From assembly GCA_964019055.1 (NCBI GenBank), contig OZ025217.1:6918466-6982465 (forward strand): a stretch of 64,000 nt of DNA, written 5' to 3'. A model generated the notes under the pieces. It made no database searches, was not told where the DNA came from, and saw nothing but the letters and a program-made list of their open reading frames with translations. The number at the start of each line of letters is the position of its first letter. Within the stretch, counting starts at the first letter, position 1. The position numbers and the translations under genes were made by a program. This document shows, in pieces, positions 34,374-47,400 of the stretch. This DNA is from Anthopleura xanthogrammica. Taxonomy: Eukaryota; Cnidaria; Anthozoa; Actiniaria; Actiniidae.

Positions 34374-35240
34374 ATGCAGTATGTGGCTCTAATTGTAAAC
34401 ACTTTTTCATTAATGTTTCGTTTTTATACCGTAAATTTGAGATTCACAAAAAAGATTTTGCCTGATAAAATATTGATTACTTGCATACGCACCAAAATTC
34501 AATTTCGATCCAAAGTAAGCTGAAGGCTGTTGTTTACAAAATTGTATTTTAAGCGCAACTTGTTTAAGGTAATTGGTAAGAAAAATCGTATATTTTCACT
34601 CGAAAATCTCAATAGTAGGACTTGGTTTTTATATGAGCTAACAGCCAAAGGATGGCACTTGAGTTTCGTAATGTCTCCACGTGAGTGAAAATTACACGTT
34701 TTGTTGTGATGTGCAACTAATTGTAAATACTTCGATCTGTTCGCAGTGTTCGCTGAAGAATAAATAAGCCACTTTAGTTCATATGCAGCTCTTGAGATAT
34801 GATAGCAAAATTACTACAGTTACTGTGGTTAGGTAACGTTTTGAAGTTCAAGTGCTTGTGTAATTTTTTAAATGTGTTTATCATAAAAATTGCCACGTCA
34901 GCAATTCTGCATCGACGACTTACTCTAATAGAACGAACAGTAAAATTGTCTTAACACAACTTGAAACCTATACATTGAATTTTTGAGGCCGGAAATCACG
35001 GATAAAAGCCTAAAAAAAACCTTAGCAACCAGAAAGTGTTTACAATTAGAGCCACCAACGGACATGATATAAAAAAAAACATATTCCATAAAGTTTCTAT
35101 AATAAGTGCAACAAAATTTTATTATACGTTTGCTGACGTGTAGAACTTATTTATGACAGTTTTCAGAATAATCGTACTATTTGTTGACAAGAAATAACAC
35201 CGAGTGCCAAAAGCGTTTACAATTAGAACCATATACTGTA
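34374..35240. mobile_element. TIR element with internal repeat of its end
   Basis: GCAGTATGTGGCTCTAATTG (34378 on), followed by TAAACACTTTTTC, recurs inverted twice on the right: near 35029-35055 (GTGTTTACAATTAGAGCCAC) and at about 35212-35238 (GTTTACAATTAGAACCATAT). A non-autonomous element with a duplicated terminus or two overlapping insertions. No transposase is seen. Confidence 0.6.
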
Positions 35241-35328
35241 TTGGTATTGATAACTAGACTGAATCAACGTTTCACATGAGCAATGACACATCAATAATAG
35301 TGTAATTATCATTAAGCTGCATCTACGC

Positions 35329-35421
35329 GAACAATTTTTCCTTGGCAAGCATCCTTGACAATTTTTCCTTGTCAAGGAAAAGCCAGCATGCTAGCTTTTC
35401 CTTGTCAAGGAAAAATTGTTC
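35329..35421. repeat. Perfect-stem hairpin with repeated CTTGTCAAGG
   Basis: GAACAATTTTTCCTTG and CAAGGAAAAATTGTTC form the outer stem. TTTTCCTTGTCAAGGAAAA is itself palindromic and occurs twice. It lies about 160 bp upstream of gene D's acceptor. Confidence 0.7.
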
Positions 35422-35428
35422 ATTATAC

Positions 35429-35540
35429 TAGACCTTTTTGCTTTACCACTATTTAGACCTTTCTGCTCTATCACTATTTTCGACTTCGTGCGCTTTAGGA
35501 ACAATAGGTGCATCAAAGATTGTGTGAAATTTGAACATTT
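35429..35540 (+). mobile_element. Half copy of the 52582-52888 TIR element
   Basis: TAGACCTTTTTGCT, TATCACTATTTTCGACTTCG, GCGCTTTAGG and ATAGGTGCATCAAAGATTGT match the left arm of the element at 52582-52888. No right arm is present. It ends just before the pyrimidine tract and acceptor of gene D's first coding exon. Confidence 0.65.
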
Positions 35541-35567
35541 TGCACCTATGTTGTTTTTTCCTTTCAG

Positions 35568-35580
35568 CTAAGAGTGCATA
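35568..35580 (+). other. Candidate 5'-UTR acceptor before gene D start
   Basis: TTGTTTTTTCCTTTCAG ends at 35567, 13 bases before the ATG. It is a strong acceptor in the same relative position as in gene E, so a non-coding 5' exon upstream is likely. Confidence 0.55.
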
Positions 35581-38500
35581 ATGAATAATGACAAAAGAAG
35601 CGAAACCAATGGGCTACCAGGAAACACGAACCAAGATAAACCCGAAACAGTACTGACCATTCTGGAGGACTTCTGCGGGTACACCACATCTGGAGGACTG
35701 GGTCGAGTGGTGGGAACAAAGTACATTGCATTGAAGATATTATGGGTTATCATCTTTTTTGGCGCCCTGACAGCTGCCATATTGCAACTCGTTACTCTTT
35801 TTGAGACTTTCCAACGTAAGCCAGTCAGTACAAGGATCTCACTCGAACACAGTGCTGTAAGTATATATGATATCAAACAACTATAACTATGATGTCTTTA
35901 ATATTAAATTTCATGCACAGTGTGGCGCGTACTACCATACCACGTTAATTATAGTATATAGTATAGTTTGTTGATAACCAAATTGTAGGTTGAGTTAATT
36001 TTACAAATATACAAAATGTCATAAAAATCATTTAAATAATAAAATTACATTAATTGATGGACAAATAATTCTTATATAATCTAATAGATATTAATTAACA
36101 TATAAATTATGAAATATACTCACATCAAAATGAATTCATATACAGTCATCCCATTTCCTTAACGCAGATGGAATAAAGGATTATAGAAGCTTTCTGTTCT
36201 ACATTTAATGATAGGAAAGGATATTAGGCGTGGGTTGTCCGAGTTGGCCCAATTTCGCAGTTTTAGAAGAATATCTTAATTATTTCCAAAAATTAGATAA
36301 ACCTGTAGCTTCTGTTACTTGTTAATTATATCATCAAACTGTCCAAATTTTACTTTAAGAGTTATTCAATGATAATTTAAAAATAATTCCAATAATTTAG
36401 AAATAATTGCGCATTGGTAATGATATGACTGTTAATAAATACTATCACATTGATGGCCTGGCATGTTTATTTTATGTTTCAGTCTCTACCTTTCCCTAGC
36501 GTGACTTTCTGCAATTTCAACATCATACGTAAATCTCAATTGGCAAACTTGTCACAATCCTTACAACAGGGTTTTGAGGAATACAATAAGAGTAAGTATG
36601 TGAGGGTTATTTGCAATTGTCTCATTTCAGCTCGTTGGTACGGATAATCAGTAAATAGGCCTCTTCTCAGTTCCCTGTGCCATCTTGAAAGGTAGCCATG
36701 CCTTTGCATCAAAGCGAGACGAATGGTGAGCTTGCAATGATAGAGACCTATTTTAACACCTTTGACAATTATTCACATGTCCCATTATATCATTGAAGGC
36801 TTACAGTTCGTCTCTCTTAGATGCAAAGGCCCTGCTACTGTTCGATATAGCGTAGGGAAATGTGAGGGGGACTACTGCAACATTTGTCTTCGACTTTTTT
36901 TAACAGAGAGTAATGGGAGTGCAAAAAGTACGCCTGTAAACAGAAATAGCAGCTCGACAACTGATGAAGAAGATGAGGGCTACGCAGATCCTGAAGAACT
37001 CGACGACATTCAAAAAGCAGCTGAATCTGTTTCCCGCCTACTGGCCGAGGAGGACTGGGGCGCACTTGAGCCACATGGACATCAATTCCATGACATGATT
37101 CGCTCTTGCAAGTATAAAGGCAAAGATTGTCGGTGAGTTCACATAATGATGACGATCAGAGTGTCCATAATATGATAGCTATTAATTCTAGAGCGGGAAG
37201 GTAGCTGAAAACTCACTTAATGGGTAATTAGGGCCAGCTGATCTGAAATAGTGACGCAGAAATGACGTCAATGCCAGACTGAGGTGTCATGAAGCCTTCA
37301 AAAGTTGACTTGTTTTTGATATTTTGTATACATTTACTATGATATTCATCATCGAAGGGAAAAATAAAATAAAAACATGACCATTTCCCGAGTTGCTGGG
37401 CTACTAAGAATGACACCTCAGTTTTGCAAATTTTCTCCATTCTGATTGGCTGATATTCAATCAACAGTTTGCGCACATGAAAAGGTGCGAGATTGCGAAG
37501 CTTCTTTAGAATAGATAAAGTTCCATAGCATTAAGAAATGAGTGTGGTTATGTGATTGTTCCACGAAAGGTGCTCATCAATTTCGATCCCTAGTAGTATC
37601 ATATCTATCATATCACTTTGCTGTACGTTCAAACCAACCTTTGAAGCTGGTATGGATTATAGGTCCCTTTTTTGGTTAAGTCAAGAAAAAATATTGTATT
37701 TTTTCTCCTCTATCTTAAATTGATAATCAATTTTTCTTCGCTTTGTCTTGGGGTAGTTTGACTTTGTAGCATTAAAAATATCCCCCTCCCCCCCCCCCCC
37801 CCCCCCCCACCACCACCACCCCCAAAATATTTCCTTTTTGGGTTCTTTTAGTAGTGATTTTTATAAATCATCCTTGTTTTACGAGGTGAATACTTGACAA
37901 CCAGTGGCTTACAAATTTCTGGCACTCGTTCTATGATCGAATTAGAGTTCGAAGTTGATTTTAGCGGAGGGAGGAAAACCGGAGAACCCCTGACGGGGAG
38001 AAACCCCTGAAGCACAGGCGATATCCAACTAGAAACTGCACATACATGGTTGCACTGGTAAGAGGCGACCTCTCTCACCGCTATATAACCCGTGCTTCCT
38101 ATAAAGATTTCAAACTGTTTTTTTTTTTAATTCTATTTTATGGGCCGAAAGTTTATTAGGCTTTTGGCTATTTAGTGCCACCTCCTATAAAGAGTTTACT
38201 TACTTATATACTTACTTCCTTTATTTTCCCTGTTTATTTTCTGCTACAGTGGATACTAATGTGTTCCTTCTTTTGTCATTTTAACTGCAGTATTCTTAAC
38301 AAATGGTCATTATTTTCATTATTTTCATTGTTTTATTTTTAATGTACTATCAATTTTCAGAGACAAAGCTACCAAAAAGTACTGGGCTTCCTTTTGGCAT
38401 TACAAGTTCGGGAACTGCTACGTTTTTAATCCAAAAGCTATTGATGGCGTTCAAAAACCAGCGTTGAAGGCCTCCAAGTCAGGAGCGCCGAATGGTTAGT

Positions 38501-41500
38501 AAACAATTAATTTGACTCCGCTCCCTGTCATAGCATCAAATATAGTTTAGCAATTATTGGATGAGGCTGAGTACGGCTTCGGCAGATAACACTCTCCTCG
38601 TTATGCATAATTTCTCATATCATACGATAGCCGAATCCAATAATTGTTTTATTATTTATTCAAAATATTTTCAAAGTAAATTCAATTCAGTCATTTAAGA
38701 AAGAATTTCAGATAGGTTCGCAAACCTTCCCTGTTGGGAAGCCATCTTTGTTTGACGGCTATGATGACGTCAATCGTCCAATAATCTTTTAGTTATTGGA
38801 CGAATAACGTCAATCGTCCAATAATTAAAAACAATATTGGACGAATGACGTTTCTTTCCAAATTTGGTCAGTCAATGCTTGTTATGAAAAGTTAACCGGG
38901 GGCTATAGGGCAATCAGAAACGGGGAAATATTTTGAATAAATAATAAATATACTTATTTCAATGAAGTTAGTCACCAAAAACCTATAAAGCGGAGACCGC
39001 TGAAGATCACGGGAAACATTTCATTACAGCTTGAGGATACTCACATGAAGTGAAAATGTAACTGATGAAAGATATCAAGTCCATCAATATTTGTAGAGCA
39101 GTTGAAACATGTAAAATGTATCTATACCCATAATCCTAGTCGTGAGTAGGTTTTTAGTTCTGCATTAGGCATAGCATGCCAACAGGCAGATAAGTTTGTC
39201 GACTGAAACATTTTACCCCATTGCAAGAATTGTATGCTCACACATATATAATACCTAATATACGCATATAGAGCAGATACATCTTACATCCTGACATTAT
39301 TTTGATCTTTACTTTCCAAGGACTGTACCTCGAATTAGATATACAACAGGATGAATATGTAGAACTCACTGAGGATGCAGGAATTGTTGTGCACATTTCG
39401 CCACGAGGACAAATGGCCTTTCCGTTCGAGGAAGGCTTAAGCCTTGCTCCAGGTTTCTCTACATCAATTGGCATTAGAAGGGTAAAGAAGTTCAGTTGAA
39501 CAACTGTTTTCATTTTTCCGTTCATTAAACAAATCGGCAATCAATTGCCCTATTTTATTATGACGTCACAGCTTGCTTATGAGGGAGACAAAATCGTCTA
39601 GAACAATACAAATTTGAACGAAATTTCCTCTGCTAAGAAAAGTCTAATCTCAAATAGTCTGGTTTCCAAATATAAGGTGTATCGATGTTTAATAAATAAT
39701 ATTTATGGCATTTGATGGCTGTTAACGCTTCGTTCTATAAAACGCATTTTATGTCAATTTTCTTTGTGCTGTTGCTGTTTTGTCCCCCTCTAGCGACCAT
39801 GATCCTTAGCGTTTAAACAATAGATTGTTTTGATGTGGCGTCATAATGAAATAGGGCAATCAAATCATGTATGCTCTTTTTCATATGTGTTTTTATATAT
39901 TGACCCAGAGTGTATATTATCATACTGTTTATAGGTCCAGATCTTTCGCGAGGATCCTTTCAAAAATGGTTCATGTGTCAAGCAAAATTCAGCGTATAAT
40001 AGCAATATTTATGCGAATAAATTTAACGTATCTTATTCTAAAACAGTAAGTAAAAATAAAAATATCTAAAGTTCTATAAAGTTCAACGTCATAATCTCTT
40101 GGTATGCGTTTATTCTTATTCAACAAACATTATGGCGTCTGATGGACTCCCTATTTGGAAAGCATGCTGCAAAGTTAGATTTTATTAAGGAATTTCGCGG
40201 GCATTGTTTGCGCGCATCTGTTCTGCGCATATGGTGTGACGCGCGTGACCTGTGCTTTTCAAGATCAATCTCCGTCACGCTCGTTGCGAAAACGATTTCG
40301 ATCGGCTATATCTTGAAAACAACAACGGTGACCCCCATTTTTATTATCAGTTTTAATTTCTTATAAAGACTTACATAAGCTCTCAATGTTCCAAATTTGA
40401 GGGGAACAATTATGGGAAAATTATAATAAAACATGTTTTTGGATGAAAACTTCAATCTACATTGCCAAAGACAAACAAATTACAAAAAATGACTTTAATT
40501 TACGCCTTTTATGTATTGCGCGCAAGCAATTTTCGACAAAAAGGCTGCAATTTGATATCATCTCACTCCTCAACGAAACGGTGACCCCAATTTTTTATTT
40601 GCTCAGGGAATTTCTATTATGCTCTAATTCCACTAAGTGAAGTTTGAAGGAGAAAAAAAACATGGGAAACGCTTTAGCCCGCGAACTTCCTTAACACTCG
40701 AAGATAAAACTCGAAAATCCGAGTAGCCATGTTACTCCACGTGACAATGTAGTAAACACAGTACAATGTAACTTACGTATGTGTTTGCTCTTTTTTGTCC
40801 CTTAAGGCCTGCGTTCAGTCATGCATCGCATTGAATCAGAGGAAGGATTGTGGGTGTATGGAATACAAATTCAATCCTGAAGACAAGATAGTCTGCGATA
40901 CCCTAAACAGAACCACTGGTAAGACATTCATGCACGCGAAGAATTTTGATACATAGTCAGTCGGGATTAATTAAAAAGTGAATGAAAAAAAAATCTAAAG
41001 GAAAACAGGTGTAGCTACTTTTCTGCCTTAAAAATCAACTTTGGATTGATTGGAAAAACAGCCACTCTGATCTATAGTAGAGTGAAGTCATTTAACCCGT
41101 GAAATAGAAATTGCTTGTTAAAGTGTAATAGTCAAATAGACACAAAAGAAAACAATGGGATTAGGGTCTACTAAAGTGTGTTAGTCTAATATCTATTTCA
41201 CGGGTTTAGTGTTTTCACTCTATCATGGATAAATACCATTCCCTCTCTCCCTCGCTTTGATTGTATGTTTGTATGTTTGTGTGTTTGTTCGGTCGGTCGG
41301 TCGGTCGGTCGGTCGGTCGGTTGGTCGGTGTTTTATAGAATATGTCAATATACAAATGTAATAGGAACTAATTACAACTTTGATACCCAATCAGAGAAAA
41401 CGTACAGATGAAATTCCCCTGTGACATTTTCGTATCTTAATTTGCATTTCCATCCCTATACCCTTAAAATAACGGACTTCAGAATCTTTTTTGAGTGAAA

Positions 41501-44478
41501 AATTAAATTTCATAAAAAACCTATACTGTCTGCAGGGATCGAACCCTGGACGTCTAAATCACATGCACTAAATCGTACGTTTGATTCCCTTATTTGCCTA
41601 CCACTACGCTTCGATTATGGTAATGGAATCGAATTAATTAGTAAATAATGTATAGGCTTGAGAACATCCCGGTAAATTATCTAGTTTTTTTTGATACGAT
41701 AATTTGGAATTCATCCCAGTTACAACTGAACCTATTTTGCCCTTGCCGTAACATGGACTTACCAAAGTTAATGATTTCTTTCAAAGTAAAGTGTCTAAGA
41801 CAAGTCCTATGGAAAGCAAGAAATAACAAGTTAAACTGCGCAACAAGTTGTCCGCCATCATGCACGTAAGTACTGAATTACTTCTGGGTTGTAATTTTTT
41901 TAATCATTCTAAAATATCATCAACTCTCCACTCCACCAATCCTCAATACAGCAGACGAGTCCACTTTTCTCTGTACAAGTAGATATTCTATTCTCATGTG
42001 TGAAAGCTGGGGAAGGCACTTTGCTATAACGTGCCTATGGATACACCACTTAGAACTCAGTATGAGGTGACTAGTGATTGGTAGTGAGTCACTGGGTCTT
42101 TAGATGAGTCACTCCCGGTCAATTATCTTACTAGTGATTACTAGTTGCATGCTCCCTAGGGTGAAATTACTAAACCCTTGAAATAGAGTCTTTGAGTTTA
42201 TATGTCCCGTCTATTATCATACAAATGATAGCCATTGATCCCCTAACATGCACAAAGCATATCTCTTTTCAAGTATTGAGTTATTCGTAACTGGGATTGA
42301 GCATTGGGGTTGTAGCCTTACCGTCCATGATCTTACAAATGATGAAGAGTAAGTCACTGACATGTCCATTAATATACCATTTTAGCTTGGGCGGTTTATT
42401 GTTTCATTTCAGACCACGTGTCATGGGAATAAGATTCTTTGTCTGAGGTGTATCCATATTCATGTGTCATGTTCAACCGTCAAACAAAGAAATGATACTC
42501 TTGGGAATGACAAGTGGTCTGAAATGGGACAACAAACCACCCAAGCTAAAAAGATCTATTAACACACCCCTTCTATCCGTTATTGATCTGCCATTGGCCG
42601 GTGAGCCCGTTTAGAATTAAATTTGTATGCCCATTCCCTATCTACTTTATTGTTTTAGTAATACATTGTTATACAAACTGTTTTTGAAAATTCAGGGGAG
42701 AAGTCTACAAAATAACTCCATCCTTTTCTGCATGGCCTTCTTCCTCGTACAAGGTATCTGAGACGGTTATGTTACATTACGTTATGTTACGATATATTAT
42801 GTTATGATTATGATTACGTACACACACGCACCAAGAGACCATGAAGGACAGAGAGGGACTCTTGCACTATTAGCTTTGGGATATCGGAATTCCACGAAAG
42901 TTATTTTTAGATTTTGCGTACCTCTTAGTAAATCCGCTTGCGGTTCATTAAAAAAAAAAGGGATATGCTACTTTTTTAGATAGTCTAAGGAAAGGGCTCT
43001 CTGTAGGTAAATTGCAATCAAGTGGCGATAATAAAATATGAAGTTTCTTCGATGAATTTGGTTCCGAGCCCGCGGAGAGAAGCCACTTACGACTTTAGTT
43101 TTGAAGTGCAAAATATAGTACCTCCAATATAAAAGTGACAACTAAATTGAAAACTGAGGAGAAAATTCTTTCATGGGAAAAAGGATAAGAGGAAAACTAT
43201 TCGGACTCAAAGTATTATAAATAGCCTGTAGCCCGAATTTAGGTAAAAATCTAGTGTCCAAAATACGAAGACTAGATTTACTGATTCGAGGATTATCGAT
43301 ATCACAAGTTGAAGGATAGCGCGAGAGTCGTTCTCTGTCCTTCATGGTCTCTTGCACGTATTCAGTGTACGTTTTTCATTCATCAGAAATTTCTGTCCGA
43401 TGACCTTGCAATGGATCAAAGAAACCATTCCGCGACCGGTGGTTTAAGGTCAGAATATTGAAAAGACGTCCCGGTTTAGACGTCGAATTTCACATGTGCC
43501 GAAAGTAATGCAAATGATTCTAACAATAGGTTTTGCTCATTTGCATTGGATTAGGCACATGTGAAATTTGACGTCCAAACCGGGCTTTATATGGAAAATA
43601 TTATACAAAGATTTGAAAGGCATATAAAATATTGATTAGGATCTTTCATATTCTTCTTCATTTGATGTTATCTCTTTTGTAGTAACAATATGCTAAAGGC
43701 TCAAATATTCTATCAAGATTTAAACTACGAGAAAATACAAGAAACAATATCATACGGGGTAAGATGATGATAAATTCAAACCTTAATACCACATTTTCTT
43801 GGAAAACATTCCTTGCAATGCATGGTATCTATTTATGGTGTTTGCCTCCCATCCCCCTGTAGACCAATTGGGTATTTCTTGGTGTTGCAGGAAGTATTGT
43901 ATTCAAGGTTAGGGTTCTTTGTATTGCAGGGTGTTGTTTCGTTTTTAGTTCTTTGTTCCTGGCTTTTGTTTTATTGTGTTAATGCCTCAGGTGTCCTGCA
44001 ACACCAAGAAAGAGCCGATCAATTTGCATTCCGTTAGATAATCATATCGTGAATTTGTTAAGAAGAAACATAGTTTGGAAGAAATAAAGAAACAGTTCCG
44101 CATGACTGAATCCTCTGCGCGCTTCCATAATAAAGAAATAGGCTGACAGAACACGCGAGACAAGTATTAGGAAAGGTATGGCGCGTAGCGGAGCACTTCT
44201 CAACACTTATTGATTGTTCTGCCAACCCCCAAATACTAATAATACATAGCGCAGCAAGTATAAATAGTAATTTCTCTTATTTTTCCAACATACAGCTGGA
44301 GAACTTCCTGGCCGACATTGGTGGTCAGCTTGGTCTGTGGTTGGGGGTGTCAGTTCTGACCGGAGCAGAAGTGGTCGAGTTGGTTATACTGATTATAATC
44401 CATTTCTTTCCAAGCTCGAGCAGACATCAACAAAGAAAGAAAAATGAAGTAGCCATGGAAGAAGGCAACTTCACATGA
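35581..44478 (+). CDS. DEG/ENaC sodium channel, gene D (complete)
   Basis: Complete subunit of about 528 residues in 12 exons: 35581-35856, 36483-36591, 36907-37132, 38361-38494, 39321-39481, 39935-40045, 40807-40918, 41787-41865, 42696-42753, 43387-43448, 43683-43758, 44296-44478. All phases close. At the N-terminal gating motif the sequence is T-T-S-G-G-L (35-40), so the His of HG is replaced by Gly. TM1 is about residues 50-71. F-P-S-V-T-F-C-N follows TM1. Exon 3 encodes an acidic, Ser/Asn-rich linker. The ectodomain has F-W-H-Y-K-F-G-N-C-Y-V-F-N, C-G-C-M-E-Y and C-P-P-S-C. TM2 has G-L-W-L-G-V-S, then a short Lys/Glu tail. Nearest paralog is gene E. Introns hold a SINE (37866-38102), foldbacks and a CGGT array. 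The family is certain. Loss of His may alter gating or imply an auxiliary role; that is inference. Confidence 0.92.
37790..37822 (+). repeat. Poly(C) / CCA tract
   Basis: A run of about 20 C followed by CCA units in the gene D intron, with no further structure. Confidence 0.8.
37866..38102 (-). mobile_element. tRNA-derived SINE, copy 1 (degenerate head)
   Basis: On the minus strand it reads CGGGTTATATAGCGGTGAGA (A-box region), a reduced B-box region, then the shared body with GGTTCTCCGGTTTTCCTCCC and a 3' part ending in AGTGGCTA-like sequence. The body matches the copies at 52296-52540, 53992-54185 and 60129-60385. Confidence 0.7.
38551..38648. repeat. Foldback in gene D intron
   Basis: CAATTATTGGATGAGGCT and GCCGAATCCAATAATTG ends are inverted. 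Just downstream (38765-38840) the motif CGTCAATCGTCCAATAAT recurs twice, plus inverted TATTGGACGAATAACG. Confidence 0.6.
40186..40693. mobile_element. TIR element (~508 bp) in gene D intron
   Basis: The ends TAAGGAATTTCGCGGGC and GCCCGCGAACTTCCTTA are inverted with one mismatch. Inside, two ACGGTGACCCC-type segments occur in the same orientation. No coding sequence. Confidence 0.65.
41079..41221. mobile_element. MITE with AGAGTGAA ends, copy 1
   Basis: AGAGTGAAGTCATTTAACCC and GGGTTTAGTGTTTTCACTCT ends are inverted with mismatches. The interior GGATTAGGGTCTACTAAAGT matches 59777-59917 closely. A third partial end (GTGAAATTACTAAACCCTTG) is at about 42171. Confidence 0.75.
41288..41330 (+). 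repeat. (GGTC)n microsatellite
   Basis: About ten GGTC units following a GTTTGTAT run in the gene D intron. Confidence 0.9.
41521..41620 (-). mobile_element. tRNA-like sequence, distinct from the main SINE
   Basis: On the minus strand a B-box-like GTTCGATCC inside CCAGGGTTCGATCCCTG is preceded by an A-box-like TAGTGGTAGG about 50 bases upstream. The spacing is longer than in a standard tRNA and no cloverleaf closes cleanly, so it is a tRNA pseudogene or SINE head, not a functional tRNA. Confidence 0.45.
42368..42562. mobile_element. Foldback element in gene D intron
   Basis: ATTAATATACCATTTTAGCTTGGG and CCCAAGCTAAAAAGATCTATTAA-like ends are inverted, followed inward by TTTCATTTCAGACCAC / GTGGTCTGAAATGGG. 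It ends 134 bp before exon 42696-42753. Confidence 0.7.
43470..43584. repeat. Foldback 20 bp after a gene D exon
   Basis: CCCGGTTTAGACGTCGAATT and AATTTGACGTCCAAACCGGG arms, continuing CACATGTG and ATGCAAATGA / TCATTTGCAT. It begins about 22 bp after the donor at 43448. Confidence 0.75.
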
Positions 44479-47400
44479 AATACACTGCAACACCATGCCA
44501 CTGATAACTGAAAACAAAACCATTATTCAAGCCATCTAAGCAAACTTTTGAAGTGCGAGAGTGAATTTCATTGCCTTTACGATCAAACCAATAAGTTTTC
44601 CTCTTGTGTGAAAGCATTCTTATAACCAATTTTGAATTTCATTTTGGTGAATAATGATTGTAATTTAAACAATTGAGGAAATTAAACGGTCGCTGCTGAC
44701 AATATCTGATAAATAATACTTATATTTCATTCATATCCATTGGAACTTTAACATGGCTATCTGTTTTGCCAGAAGTTTAAGAAAGTAAAACAAAAAAAAC
44801 AAAAGAAAACAAGAACAAGAGTAAAACAATAAATAAACAAATAAGATATGCTTTTTTTTTGAAAGATGAAAAAACTTTTACTATTAGCTGGAAAAAATAT
44901 TTTTTTAACAGGTTTTACCATAGAATTACTTATTGAATATTTTTTAAAGCATTGATTAGTAGTTGCGTCAGGGCCGGCAATTTTGCGCACCGGGTTCACC
45001 GCTCAGCTGGAATGGACTTCAATCGACAATTTTAGTAAGGGGCAAATACAAAGCTTTGTTACAGATGAATGCACTCTTTTGTGTTTCATGTTAGCCTCGC
45101 ATCCAAGATAATTTTGAGAAGGGTGACAAGTCATTCATTCATTCATTTACCAATTTATTCAAGTCACCCGTCCATCTATCCATTTATTCATTCATTCATT
45201 CATTCATTCATGCATCCATTTATTCATTCATTCATTCATTCATGCATCCATTTATTCATTCATTCATTCATTCATTCATTCATGCATCCATTAATTCATT
45301 CATTCATTCATTCATTTATTCATTCATTCATTCATTCATTCATCCATTTATTCATTCATTCATTCATTCATTCATCCATTTATTCATTCATTCATTCATT
45401 CATTCATCCATTTATTCATTCATTCATTCATTCATTCATCCATTTATTCATTCATTCATTCATTCATTCATCCATTTATTCATTCATTCATTCATTCATT
45501 CATTTATTCATTTATTCATTCATTCATTCATCCATTTATTCATTCATTCATTCATCCATTTATTCATTCATTCATTCATCCATTTATTCATTCATTCATT
45601 TATTCATTCATTCATTCATTCATTCATTCATTCATTCATTCATTCATTCATTCATTCATTCATTCATTCATCCATTTATTCATTCATTCATTCATTCATT
45701 CATTCATTCATTCATTCATTCATTCATTCATTCATTCATTCATTCATTCATTCATTCATTCATTCATTCATTCATTCATTCATTCATTCATCCATTTATT
45801 CATTCATTCATTCATTCATTCATTCATTCATTCATTCATTCATTTATTCATTCATTCATTCATTCATTCATTCATTTATTCATTCATTCATCCATTCATT
45901 CATTCATTCATTTATCCATTTATTCATTCATTCATCCATTTATTCATTCATTCATTTATTCATTCATCAAATTATTTGACATTTTGGACATTACTCCTTT
46001 CCTTTAATTAAAAATGTCGCCTACGGCTCGTGATTTGAAAACTTTTTTAGCTTCCTACAGCTCCATTCGTGTTTTATCAGCGAACAGAACATAGGTAAGC
46101 CTGATATATTTGTTAAACAAAACACTAACGGAGCTGTAGGACTAAAGAAAGGTTATAGAAATCACTAGCTGCAACGGTTGTGATAAAAAGATAAATTTTA
46201 CACCGTAAAAAATAAGAAAGATTACTTACTGACGTTTCGGACGCTACTCCTTCGTCGGAGTAAAATAGAGAATAAGAGTGGAAGGTAGTGTATATATGGT
46301 AAAGATAGAAAATAGATAACCAATGTGAGCAAGGTAGGCAAGGTTACAAGAAAAAAACAATTAAAAAATATTAAAAAATATAATAAAAAGACAAAAGAAT
46401 AGATTAATTAAAAGTGAAGCGCTCATTCATCCCATTGGGATTATGAGTACACAATAGGTGAACTAGCTGCAACGAGTGATTTTCATAGATTTTTGACTTA
46501 TCTACAGTTTCAGGAGTGTCTTATCAGAGAGCAGAACACAGCTGTTCTGTAAACCTGACATATTTGTCTTATATAATAGATTTTCACGAAAATATTTAAA
46601 AGAGCCTAAAATTTCGTCAAACTTTTTTTGTTTCGGAAAAGAGCGCGCGCCGGTATGCGTTCAAGCTACTCATGTAAACAAATTTGATCGATACAATGAT
46701 TGGCTAAAAACGCGACATAGGATTATCTGATTTGTCCAGTTTTGATAGGTAGTGACAACTCTATACAGACTTGCACAAAAATTGTTTACCGCTTTTGTTG
46801 AACAAGAAACAAGACTTAGTAAAAAAATATTAAATCTTCAGCAAAAAATGCCTGTACTGTGGATACTGAAGAACCAAATTTGTCACAAATTGTAGCGTAA
46901 CTGAGCGAAGTCGTTCAGCTATTTAGCCAGAAAATGACGGTAGTAATTTGTTTCTTCACAACATCATTTATTGTGGTCTTGTTACAACGATCACATGAGG
47001 GGGGGGGGGGGGGGGGACTAAAATCGGATTGGCACAATAAAGTTCTTACGGTTTTCACGCGTAGAAATAATACGAGCTTCACGTCTCGGCTGCACTGGTG
47101 GCTGCCTTTATCACTATGATAAAAAATTCTATACTTAAAAAAAAAAGTTATTATGTCATTTCTGTCGCAAGAGAAAGCCTCAAAAGTAAAATCTGGCTGT
47201 GTACTTTTTATGTTTATCTAACCTCCACATCATTGTTCCAATCGCAGTCACAGAAACATAGATGTCTCAGTCCTGAAACAGATGAGAAGAAATACTTCAA
47301 TTTGTTTCGATATTCATGTTACCTAGACAACAGGTATTTCAGAGTCAAGTGGTTACTTGTAAAATACCTGCAAGCTTCGGCTATTTGTTTTATCCTATCA

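Larger units (their letters stand above)
30818..35567. other. Intergenic region C to D
   Basis: 4.7 kb with no supported gene. It holds large foldbacks at 31401-31753 and 32790-32967, the TIR element at 34374-35240, a hairpin at 35329-35421, and a half-element at 35429-35540 immediately before gene D. A poly(C) tract at about 32452-32473 and an AG-dinucleotide run at about 31172-31192 are also present. The apparent open frame at 32336-32701 crosses the poly(C) tract and is not credible. Confidence 0.6.

Noticed and set aside
45069..46007. 312-residue open frame of I-H-S-F repeats
   Set aside because: Translation of the TTCA array; all three frames behave alike.
46225..46270. Hammerhead-like CGACGAAGG ... 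CCGAAACGTC on the minus strand
   Set aside because: The CTGATGA block is too altered (CCGACGA) and pairing could not be shown; recorded only as a possible decayed relative.
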